Origin: Sphingobium chlorophenolicum
Lineage (GTDB): Bacteria > Pseudomonadota > Alphaproteobacteria > Sphingomonadales > Sphingomonadaceae
Reading direction: 5' to 3'
NCBI RefSeq assembly: GCF_000722875.1
Contig: NZ_JFHR01000003.1
Span: 62,001-126,000 of the forward strand
Length of the DNA: 64,000 nucleotides
Part shown: positions 44,943-52,705 of the stretch, one piece after another
Layout: every line of letters begins with the position of its first letter
How positions within the stretch are numbered: the first letter of the stretch is position 1
Notes under the pieces: generated by a model
What the model saw: only the letters and a program-made list of their open reading frames with translations
Database searches by the model: none
What the model was told of the DNA's origin: nothing
Program-made: the position numbers and the translations under genes

Positions 44943-46093
44943 GCGACGTGGCCGACCCTGATCGCATCGGGAAGTGCAGCCCGGATCACGTCGGCGACGT
45001 CGGGCACGCAGATCCAGTTGGAGAATCTCGGGTTCCAGATCGCCTTGCCCTTGCACAACGCGGAAAGAACCTCCCTGCCGATCTCATCGTCGCGCGCGGC
45101 CCGGAATGCGATGCGGCCATCTGGCAGTGTCCGCTCGACGATCCCGGCGCATACCTCGATAGGTGCGCCCGCCTTGACGGGAACCGCCTTGGCAGGGGGC
45201 GATACCTCCAAAACGGTGCATTCAACCGCTACCGATGTGGAGGGACTTTGCGCCGGATGAACAGTGACAGGCTCTGCCTCGACGTACGGCGGCAATTCCG
45301 GCACAGACGCGGCCTGGACGATGGGCATGTTGATCGGCCCAGACGGGTCGCCGGTATGAGACGTATCGGCGGCGTCCGTGCTGTCAGGAACGATGCCGAG
45401 GCGGGTATAGATATCGCCCTCCTGGACATGGTCGGCGATGAGCTGGTCGGCGATCTCGACCATCTGCGCGGCGGTGACGCCGGTCGAAAACATTCGTCCC
45501 AGGGGCGATGACCCGCCGAACGGCACCCAGGCTTTGTAAAGGTTGTCGCATTTGTAGATCGGCTCGTCGCTGCCGATTTTGGAACGGTCGATCATCGCGG
45601 TGGGCGGAACGGACACGAATACGCCGACCTCCGCGAACGCCCTGTCATGCCCTTTTCGCTTCAGCCACGCCTGCAGCACCTTGCGTTGTCGTTTGGCCTG
45701 TTCGACCGGATTGGGGATGTTCTGCGGCTGACGTTGCGAGCGATACCAGACCATCCATTCGCCATGCTCGTTCTTCGAGATCCGGCCAGAGTAGTTCTTG
45801 GATTCGAAGATCGAGGCGGTGCGCGACGCCCGCGACAGCAGGATATGATCGAACTGCGCGAACCCGCCCTGCCCGTCCGGCAGGCGCAGATCGTGGATAA
45901 GCAGGTTGCGGTCGTTGTCAGGCCCGAATTGGTGATCGAGCATATAGGCGGTCTCGCGCTCGCCCCGCATCCCCTGGCGATGGTTCCGCACCGTCGATCG
46001 CACGCGCTCGGGGAGAGCCGCGAACTCGTCGGACGCCATCACTTCGTCGGCAAATGCGATCTCGGCCGCGCGGGTCGATTTCTTGCGGATCAT
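44939..46093 (-). CDS. NERD-domain nuclease-like protein
   Basis: A 384-residue protein. The nuclease-related domain covers about 45-175: MRGERETAYMLD (E), QFDHILLSR (D) and SIFESKNYSG (ExK) are the NERD active-site residues. The C-terminal half is proline-rich linker plus a small domain ending in WNPRFSNWICVPDVADVI. NERD proteins are often plasmid-borne and DNA-directed. It lies in the transfer operon, with a 4-base overlap on each side. Confidence 0.82.
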   Translation of the reverse strand: MIRKKSTRAAEIAFADEVMASDEFAALPERVRSTVRNHRQGMRGERETAYMLDHQFGPDNDRNLLIHDLRLPDGQGGFAQFDHILLSRASRTASIFESKNYSGRISKNEHGEWMVWYRSQRQPQNIPNPVEQAKRQRKVLQAWLKRKGHDRAFAEVGVFVSVPPTAMIDRSKIGSDEPIYKCDNLYKAWVPFGGSSPLGRMFSTGVTAAQMVEIADQLIADHVQEGDIYTRLGIVPDSTDAADTSHTGDPSGPINMPIVQAASVPELPPYVEAEPVTVHPAQSPSTSVAVECTVLEVSPPAKAVPVKAGAPIEVCAGIVERTLPDGRIAFRAARDDEIGREVLSALCKGKAIWNPRFSNWICVPDVADVIRAALPDAIRVGHVA

Positions 46094-46947
46094 CGTTTCG
46101 GCGTTCCCGGATTTGGCTGCGGCAGCGGTTGAACCGCCTGCGCCGGTAGCGGCGCGGAGGCGGGAGGCACCATTGCGGGCGGCTTGGCCGGCACCAGCCT
46201 CGCCTCGAGCCGTGGCCGTGCATCCTCGATCAGCTTGCGGAACGCATCGAGCGTCGCCAGCGTGGTGATCTTGCCGATGTCGGTCGAGGCGTAGCTTCCA
46301 CCGAGCGCACCCACGCCAAGGCCGAGCAACAGCCCACCGCCCACGACGCCGATATCCTTCTTGCGCGCCGACCCGCTGGCGACCGCTTCCTGGATGCCGG
46401 TGTTCACGTCGACCAGCGTCATCAGCACCTGGCTTTCGAGTGTCTTCGACTTGAGCCCGACCGCCCCGCCGAACACACCGCCGACCCCGCCCCCGCTCTC
46501 ACGCGACTTGGCGTCGGAATAGACCACCTTCACCTCGATCAGATAATCCGCCTTGGTGACAGGCCGGGTTGTGGCAGTCCCGCCATTGATCGCGCGTTCG
46601 CGTTCGAGCGCGCTGAACGCCTCGCCGCGATCGGCGACGCGGAAGCAATTGGATCGCGCGATCATCAGCTTGACCAGTGGCAGCGCGTCGACGCGCGCGG
46701 TCGAACCGCCGTTCTGCATCTCCGCCATGCGCATGAGCGCCTGCAGTTGCGGCGACAGGCCATCGGCCGGGTTGGCGGCCTTCTCCTCAACCAGCGCGGC
46801 AACGCCGAGCGGCACCTGGCATTGCGGCACGGCGGTCGTCTCGTCGACGCCGGTGCCGCCCTGCCCCAGCTTCTGGGCGTGGGCCATTGAAGGTGTGACG
46901 GCCGCGAGCGCGGCCGTCACGACGAGCATGCGGGTGCGATCAAGCAC
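46090..46947 (-). CDS. CsgG/HfaB-like periplasmic protein
   Basis: A 285-residue exported protein. GTG 46947 gives the signal MLDRTRMLVVTAALAAV ending SMAHA; without these first residues the basic n-region is lost. The mature part has CFRVADRGEAFSALERER, KADYLIEVKVVYSDAKS and a glycine-rich GVVGGGLLLGLGVGALGG segment, as in CsgG/HfaB proteins that form outer membrane pores or anchor surface structures. No lipobox cysteine is seen. The start overlaps the previous stop by 8 bases. Confidence 0.7.
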   Translation of the reverse strand: MLDRTRMLVVTAALAAVTPSMAHAQKLGQGGTGVDETTAVPQCQVPLGVAALVEEKAANPADGLSPQLQALMRMAEMQNGGSTARVDALPLVKLMIARSNCFRVADRGEAFSALERERAINGGTATTRPVTKADYLIEVKVVYSDAKSRESGGGVGGVFGGAVGLKSKTLESQVLMTLVDVNTGIQEAVASGSARKKDIGVVGGGLLLGLGVGALGGSYASTDIGKITTLATLDAFRKLIEDARPRLEARLVPAKPPAMVPPASAPLPAQAVQPLPQPNPGTPKR

Positions 46948-47269
46948 CGGCGCCCGCCTTCTTCGCATGCGCTGCGGGATCGCAGATCCCGGCACGCTCC
47001 TCGTCCGCCGCAACTTTCTTCGCGGCTTCGTCACAGTCCTTGCAGTCGGGACAGTCCGCGCAGTCCTTGCATTTGCCGTTGTGAAGCGCGTGCGCGCGAT
47101 AGCGCGCCTTCTTCGCCTCGACCTCGCGCGCGGCATCGGTGCCGGCATGACTTCCGGCGAAGCTCGCCATCGCGAGCAGGACCGGCGCCGACGACTGCGC
47201 GCTGGCGGCCGACGGCAAGGCCACGGAGAAGGCGGCAAGCCCCAGCGCGGCGATCATCTTCAGTTTCAT
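46940..47269 (-). CDS. Small exported cysteine-rich protein
   Basis: A 109-residue protein with a signal peptide (KLKMIAALGLAAFSVALP, cut after ASA). The mature part carries a C-rich segment KCKDCADCPDCKDCDE, five cysteines in CxxC spacing, then one more Cys. It could bind metal or form disulfides in the periplasm. Coupled to the CsgG-like gene by overlap, so the two may work together. Function unknown. Confidence 0.7.
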   Translation of the reverse strand: MKLKMIAALGLAAFSVALPSAASAQSSAPVLLAMASFAGSHAGTDAAREVEAKKARYRAHALHNGKCKDCADCPDCKDCDEAAKKVAADEERAGICDPAAHAKKAGAGA

Positions 47270-47295
47270 CGTGTGTACTCCTTCCCTGGCCGTTT

Positions 47296-47505
47296 TCAGA
47301 AGAAACCGTTGCGTCGGCCGTCGCGACGGTCATCGTGGCGGGCGCTGCTGTCGCCCAGCGCCGAGCGCCGGACCTCCAGCTCAACCCCGTCCCCCTTGCG
47401 GCGAATGCGGACATCCTGCGGGGCGATGTTGTTGCGCTTCGCCCAGCGGTCTGCGTCGGCATCCGAGCCGAACTCGCCCATTTCCTCGAAATCCCAGTTG
47501 CTCAT
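47296..47505 (-). CDS. Small hypothetical protein
   Basis: A 69-residue acidic-then-basic protein (NWDFEEMGEFGSDADADRW; RRDGRRNGFF). No membrane helix. ATG follows AGGAGACATG-type context (GGGACAGGAG). Located between two exported-protein genes of the transfer operon. Function unknown. Confidence 0.6.
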   Translation of the reverse strand: MSNWDFEEMGEFGSDADADRWAKRNNIAPQDVRIRRKGDGVELEVRRSALGDSSARHDDRRDGRRNGFF

Positions 47506-47596
47506 GTCTCCTGTCCCGGTTGATCGCCGTGCCGGCGCGCGGGGGCCGGTCCTGGCGGTGCGATGCGAAATCCCCGCGCGTGGATGAAGGACAGTG

Positions 47597-48358
47597 TCAC
47601 TGGATCGAGGCCGGTTTGGCGGCGATGCGCCGGACCACGAGATTGCTGTCGGCCCCCAGACGAAGATCGAGCGTGTGCCCGACCCGTCGCGTGAACAGCA
47701 TCACGCCGGCAACCTCGTCGTGCAGCGTGCCCCTGCCGAAGAAGGTCCGAGAATCTGCCCATTCGCGGCCGTGGATGAAGCGGACGCGATATTGGCCGAG
47801 CGGGGCTGGCACGGTGACACGCTCGAAGGCGCGGACATAGACCGACAGCCGGTTCTTCGCCGTCGCCGGATCGAGCAGCTGGACGATGCTATTGTCTGCC
47901 GCACCCTGAATGGTCAGGTGGCTTCTGACGGTTCGCAGGTCGACGCTGGAGGAGACGGCGACCGTTCCCGATTCCGGAAAACCGGTGTTCGTCCCCACGA
48001 TTGACGCGAACAGGCTGGAGGTTGCGCGCTTGATCTGGCCCTGCCCGGCCCAGGCCGCAAGGACCAGTGCGATGGCAACACCGACGCCCAGCGCCTGCCA
48101 GTAAGGGGCCGGCGTGAAGCGCGGGCGGGGCCGCCATCGACCGCGCTGATAATCGTGGCCCCTGTTCCTGGCTTCGAACCACGACCCTTTCGATCCGCCA
48201 GATATCCAGCTCGCGCTCCCCAGCGGCACCGATTTCCTGAACCCGAAGCGGTTCAGCTCGACCCGTGCCTTGCGATCGTTCCATTGCGTCGCACCGGGAT
48301 CGAGCCCCTGCCGCTTGCGGTAGCGATCGCGCATATAGTCGCGATCATCGATGCCCAT
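47597..48358 (-). CDS. Membrane-anchored protein with DRDYM motif
   Basis: A 253-residue protein. It begins MGIDDRDYMRDRYRKRQGLD, has a basic cytoplasmic part, one membrane helix (ALGVGVAIALVLAAWAG) near residue 95 and a periplasmic part of about 140 residues with beta-like pattern. The DRDYM start is shared with the protein at 49066-49392. ATG 48358 lies inside the end of the previous gene. Function unknown; a transfer-pore component is possible. Confidence 0.65.
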   Translation of the reverse strand: MGIDDRDYMRDRYRKRQGLDPGATQWNDRKARVELNRFGFRKSVPLGSASWISGGSKGSWFEARNRGHDYQRGRWRPRPRFTPAPYWQALGVGVAIALVLAAWAGQGQIKRATSSLFASIVGTNTGFPESGTVAVSSSVDLRTVRSHLTIQGAADNSIVQLLDPATAKNRLSVYVRAFERVTVPAPLGQYRVRFIHGREWADSRTFFGRGTLHDEVAGVMLFTRRVGHTLDLRLGADSNLVVRRIAAKPASIQ

Positions 48359-49118
48359 CGACCACCTCCATCGACTGCGAGGGGAGAGCCAGGGGAAACA
48401 CGTCCATTCTGGACAGCATCGCGTGATCGCGCAGCGAGGCCTCGACGGCGACAACCTCGCTCGAAGTCAGTCCAGGTTCGCGTCGTACGAACAGGATGGT
48501 CGACGCCGATCCTGCCAGCCAGCGCGCGATGGAGATCCTGGGCATCAGCCGGTCGTGGTCGGCGAAAGCGTGGGTCGCTCGTCGCACGCCGGCCAGCACG
48601 GTCATTCCCCAACGCAGGGCGTGACCGTTTCCAGAATCGTGTCCCGCCGCCTCTGCGACGGCTTCCGGCGGGAGATCCCGTATCAGATCGCGGACGGCCG
48701 AAAGGGTCGCACCAGGTTCATCGCCGGCATGCTGGATCGCGCGGAGCAGCACATAGCGCGAAGCGCAGGTGTAGCCCGAGCAAACGTCAGGATCGTCGGG
48801 AAGGAACGCTTCGATCGCGGACGAGCGTGCATAGTCGCTCGGATGGTCTGCGAAGAAGTCCCAGTTGCCGCGCGCGGGGTCGATCAGCTGGTCGCGGACC
48901 TGGTCGGCGAGTTCGGCGATCGCGTCGCCATCGCCGAATACCGCGAGCCGGCCCCCGTCACCGGCGCGGACCGCTTCAAGCGCCGCTGCCGTCAGATCCG
49001 CGGTTTCGGCGATCGTGAGGGTCGCGTGCGTCGGCTCGGGTTGGCGCCGGAAGCGAAAAGGGAAACTACCGTCCACCGGGCGTACCTTCGGTTGCGGGCG
49101 GAACGAAAATTCCACCAT
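48345..49118 (-). CDS. Hypothetical protein of the transfer operon
   Basis: A 257-residue soluble protein, mostly helical with ETADLTAAALEAVRAGDGGR and two cysteines in VCSGYTCASRYVLL. No family recognised. Overlaps neighbours on both sides (53 bases with the previous gene, 14 with the next), which supports it as coding. Confidence 0.6.
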   Translation of the reverse strand: MVEFSFRPQPKVRPVDGSFPFRFRRQPEPTHATLTIAETADLTAAALEAVRAGDGGRLAVFGDGDAIAELADQVRDQLIDPARGNWDFFADHPSDYARSSAIEAFLPDDPDVCSGYTCASRYVLLRAIQHAGDEPGATLSAVRDLIRDLPPEAVAEAAGHDSGNGHALRWGMTVLAGVRRATHAFADHDRLMPRISIARWLAGSASTILFVRREPGLTSSEVVAVEASLRDHAMLSRMDVFPLALPSQSMEVVDGHR

Positions 49119-49392
49119 CGGTGTGGAGCGACGCGCTGACGATTCCGCATCCGACCGCCCAGGCGAAGGTGAAAGCCGCCACCACGGCCTCCAGGAGCCC
49201 CGCCTGACGCAGCCGGCGCGTCAGGGGGACGAGCACGCGCGGCGCGGTTGACCGTGGCTCCACGGGCTTCCTGCGGGCCTGTTGGAGATGCTCGGACGCG
49301 CCCTCGATCGCATCGCAGGGCGGCGTGTCGAGCCGCGAGGTCCGGCCGATGCGGGGAGCCCCGTGCATATAGTCGCGGTCGGCGAGGCTCAT
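49066..49392 (-). CDS. Short DRDYM-motif membrane protein
   Basis: A 108-residue protein starting MSLADRDYMHGAPRIGR, with a basic middle and one membrane helix (LLEAVVAAFTFAWAVGCGI). It shares the DRDYM start with the 253-residue protein two genes on. ATG overlaps the stop of the next upstream gene (ATGA). Confidence 0.65.
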   Translation of the reverse strand: MSLADRDYMHGAPRIGRTSRLDTPPCDAIEGASEHLQQARRKPVEPRSTAPRVLVPLTRRLRQAGLLEAVVAAFTFAWAVGCGIVSASLHTDGGIFVPPATEGTPGGR

Positions 49393-49631
49393 CGTGCTGG
49401 CTCGGGCCGGACCCGGAGGGCACGCAGCGCGCGGGTGAGCGGCAGGAGTAAGACGTAGGTCAGGCCGAATATCGCGGCCATCGCGAGCGTTTCGCCGCCC
49501 CAGTCGAGCGCATCGTCGCGCCGCGCGAGCTGGCTGCATTGCGCGAGCGTATGGGTGTCGAGATCGCAGGCGTGCCAATGTTTCGTGGCGATCACCTGAT
49601 CCCAGGTCGGTGGCGACGTGGTCATGCTCAT
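49389..49631 (-). CDS. Small single-helix membrane protein
   Basis: An 80-residue protein with one hydrophobic helix (LAMAAIFGLTYVLLLPLTRA) after a His/Cys-containing soluble part (KHWHACDLDTHTLAQC). It overlaps the relaxase stop by 4 bases. Function unknown. Confidence 0.65.
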   Translation of the reverse strand: MSMTTSPPTWDQVIATKHWHACDLDTHTLAQCSQLARRDDALDWGGETLAMAAIFGLTYVLLLPLTRALRALRVRPEPAR

Positions 49632-52600
49632 AGCTCCAGTCCGATGTCCTTTTCGGGGTAGGGAAGTTCGATTTCCGGCTTCTCGACGCCGATCCGCAGC
49701 GATGCGGCTGCAAGGGAGGGATCGTTCTTGAAATCGGGCGGCTGCCGCTCGACGGTTTGGCTGACGTCGGCGCTCGGCTCGCCCCCAACTTTCTCCGGTC
49801 CGCGATCGAGGTCGGGCGGCAGCGAGGGGTTGAACGTCTCGCCCGCGCCTGCTTTCGCCGCTGTGCCGGCAGCGCCGCGATCGGGATCGATCGTCAGCGC
49901 GCCGGTGGTTTCGAGCGCCGAGGTCTTGTTGCCCTCGTTGCGCTCGATCGCGGCGGTCAGCTTCTCGCGGTCGTCGGTGAACAGCTGGATGTCGTCGCGG
50001 ACGCGCGTAACGGTGACGTTGAACAGGCGTTGGTTGGAGAGGTTAGATTCCTTGTGGCTCATCACCGCGATCGCGGTATCGGTGGTGATGCCCTGCGCCG
50101 CGTGCATGTTGAGCGCGTAGGCGAGGCTGATCCGCTCCATCATCGGATCGCCCGCCTTCAGCTCGTGGAGCGTGCCGTCGCTCGCCTCGACCCTGATCCC
50201 CGACGGGTCGGCCGAGACGACGCGGGCGATGTCGTTGTTGTTGAGGCCGCGGTCCTTGTCGTTCTGCGTCCAGCGGATCCTGTCGCCTTCGTGCAGCCGG
50301 ATCTCCTCGCGCTGCGCGAGCTGCATCGCATCGGTCTTGTCGACCGGCGATATCTTCTGCGGATCGAAGGTCCGAACCCGGTTGCCGATCTGGACCTGGA
50401 CGCGGCCCTTCGCGTCGACGCCGAGCACGTCATAGGTGCCGGGGCTGAGGCCGAGTTCGCGCATGGCATGGCGCAGGTCGATCACCTGGCCCGGCTTGTA
50501 GGTATGCGCGTAGCGCAGTTCCTCACGCGTGACGTTGACCTTGTCGAGGACGGGCGTAACGACGCCCTCGCCCTTCAGCGCCCCCTCTGCGGCGAGGCCG
50601 TCCTGGATGCGCACGTTGAGCTCGGCGCGGGCGACGCGGCCCGAGGAGAACATCGCGGTGGTCTCGCGCTGTTCGGTGGTTAGGCCCAGCCAGTGTTCGG
50701 CCGCGGCCTTCACATGCTCGGGGTTGGCGGTGACCTTGTCGCCGAGCATCGCCATCGCCTCGCGCACCTCGCCACGGTTGGTCAGCGCAGCGACGGTGCG
50801 CAGCTGCTCGGTGCGCTGGCGCAGATTCTCGTCCATCCGCGCCATCGTGATCCCGCCGGCCTGCGCGAGCGCGAACGCCTTGCCGGCGTCGACCGCGGTG
50901 ATCTGCTGGCGATCGCCGATCATCAGGAAGCGATCGACGCCGAGCGCATTGGCGATGCCGACCAGGTGCTTCATCTGGTCGGAACCCACCATCGAGGCTT
51001 CGTCGAGGATCAGCGTCGTGCCGGCGAGCGCGTCGCGCGCGCCGTCATAGCCCGCTCCCTTCCCAGCGAGCGCGTGGCGGGCATAGCTGTGGACGAACGA
51101 GGAGACGGTGCGGCTCTCGATCCCGGCTTCCGCGCCGAGGCGATCGGCGGTCGCCTTCATGAGCGCGAGGCCGACCACCTTGCCGCCCTCCTGCTCGACG
51201 TTGCGCGCGACGCTCGCCAGCATGGTCGACTTGCCGGCGCCCGAGACGCCTTGGACCGCGACGATACGATCGGCGGAGGTCAGCGCCATCGTCGCGGCCG
51301 CCATCTGGCCTGCGTTGAGTTCCTTGTCGCCCGATGCGGCGTTGATCCGCTCGATGACGGTGTCGGCGGAGACGATCACCCGCCCCTCCCCCTTGCCGCG
51401 CTCGATCTCGGCAAGGATACCGCGCTCGGTCGCGAGCGCCTCGGGCGTCGTGACATGGGTGACGACGCCGTCGATCCGGTCCTCCTTGCCCGGGATCAGC
51501 TTCTCGTTGCGGATGAGCTCGGAGACGCGCGCGTCGACATGCGCGGCGGTGACACCCTTCAGCCCGAGGTCGAGCGCGGTCCGGGTGATGTCGGGCACGG
51601 CGAACGCGGCTTCGCGCTGGGCATGGATGCGGATCGCGGAGGCGACGGCGTGCTGGGCGCGCAGATCCACCGGCGCGATGCGCAGTCGGTCGAGACCGCT
51701 GGCGACGAGCGGATCGGCGGATCGGAACCACTCGCCCAGGCTTTCGCGGATATTGGCCAGGACGTCACCGAGGCGCTCCATCGGTCGTGGCTGGGCATCG
51801 AGGCCGCTAGTGCCGGCACGCTCGCGCGCGGCATCGACCAGTGCCTTGCCGTCGAATCCGAGCGCGGCCGCCCGGTCACGCCATTCCTGGCGCAGGGCAT
51901 CGCGATCCTCGACGTTCAGCTTGGCGTCGCGGGTATTGTTGGTCACCTTGCGCAACGCCTCGGCGGAGGTGACACCGAGCTCGCCGGCTTTCGCCAGGAT
52001 ATCGGCGCGCCGCTGGCTGAAGGTGTCGATCACCTCCTTAGGCACGCCGGCGATCTCGAACTGGCCGTGCTTGCCGGTGACGCTTGTTTCGTAGCCGATC
52101 TTTGCCAGCTCGGCGCGAAACTGGGCGTGATAGGCCGCGCCGATCGTGGTGTTGTTCTTCCAGAGTTGCTGGTTGTGGAGCGCCTGCCATGCCCCGTTCG
52201 CCATCTTGGTCATGTTGGCGATAAGGACGTGGATGTGGCCCTGCGGATCGAGAGCGCGGCTCGTGTCGTGCTGGAACAGCGCATAGACGAGGTTGCCGGT
52301 ACGCACCGCATCCCCTGACCTGGACTGATCGTAGGTGCGGCCTTCGGCGAAGGTCTTCTCGACCCAGCCCATCGTCGCCTTTACCGCGTTCATATGCGCG
52401 GTGAGCACACGGGCGTCGCCGGCGACATAGGCCATGACGCTCGCCGATTTCGGCATCGAGAATGTCAGGTCGACGCCTAACCGCCGACCCTCGACCTGCC
52501 CGACCTTCTCGCCATCGGGCATCTCGCCGTTGAGGATCTTCTCGAAGTCCTCCTTGGTCACCTCGCCCTTGAGGCCAAGATCGGCCGCGCCCACCCCGCC

Positions 52601-52702
52601 CCAGGCGGTCGCCTCGGACGAATGCTCGGCGGTGTAGTAATCGTCCTTGGCGAAATACTGCGCCGCGCCGGAGGCGGATTTGACGGAGGCGACCGACAGC
52701 AT
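49628..52702 (-). CDS. traA: MobF-family conjugative relaxase-helicase
   Basis: A 1024-residue TrwC/TraI-like protein. Relaxase domain (1-300): tyrosines 22 and 23 in AKDDYYTAEH, VDLTFSMPKSAS, and metal-binding His145, 156, 158 in HDTSRALDPQGHIHVL. Helicase part: Walker A GVSGAGKSTML, DEASMVGSDQM and later RecD-like motifs (NNDIARV; LAYALNMHAAQG). It cuts oriT, stays bound to the 5' end and unwinds the transferred strand. Lies directly after traD. The 3' operon genes follow by overlap. Confidence 0.93.
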   Translation of the reverse strand: MLSVASVKSASGAAQYFAKDDYYTAEHSSEATAWGGVGAADLGLKGEVTKEDFEKILNGEMPDGEKVGQVEGRRLGVDLTFSMPKSASVMAYVAGDARVLTAHMNAVKATMGWVEKTFAEGRTYDQSRSGDAVRTGNLVYALFQHDTSRALDPQGHIHVLIANMTKMANGAWQALHNQQLWKNNTTIGAAYHAQFRAELAKIGYETSVTGKHGQFEIAGVPKEVIDTFSQRRADILAKAGELGVTSAEALRKVTNNTRDAKLNVEDRDALRQEWRDRAAALGFDGKALVDAARERAGTSGLDAQPRPMERLGDVLANIRESLGEWFRSADPLVASGLDRLRIAPVDLRAQHAVASAIRIHAQREAAFAVPDITRTALDLGLKGVTAAHVDARVSELIRNEKLIPGKEDRIDGVVTHVTTPEALATERGILAEIERGKGEGRVIVSADTVIERINAASGDKELNAGQMAAATMALTSADRIVAVQGVSGAGKSTMLASVARNVEQEGGKVVGLALMKATADRLGAEAGIESRTVSSFVHSYARHALAGKGAGYDGARDALAGTTLILDEASMVGSDQMKHLVGIANALGVDRFLMIGDRQQITAVDAGKAFALAQAGGITMARMDENLRQRTEQLRTVAALTNRGEVREAMAMLGDKVTANPEHVKAAAEHWLGLTTEQRETTAMFSSGRVARAELNVRIQDGLAAEGALKGEGVVTPVLDKVNVTREELRYAHTYKPGQVIDLRHAMRELGLSPGTYDVLGVDAKGRVQVQIGNRVRTFDPQKISPVDKTDAMQLAQREEIRLHEGDRIRWTQNDKDRGLNNNDIARVVSADPSGIRVEASDGTLHELKAGDPMMERISLAYALNMHAAQGITTDTAIAVMSHKESNLSNQRLFNVTVTRVRDDIQLFTDDREKLTAAIERNEGNKTSALETTGALTIDPDRGAAGTAAKAGAGETFNPSLPPDLDRGPEKVGGEPSADVSQTVERQPPDFKNDPSLAAASLRIGVEKPEIELPYPEKDIGLEL

Positions 52703-52705
52703 CGG

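Noticed and set aside
50693..52318. 541-codon plus-strand frame opposite the relaxase
   Set aside because: Antisense of TraA; no motif and no ribosome site.
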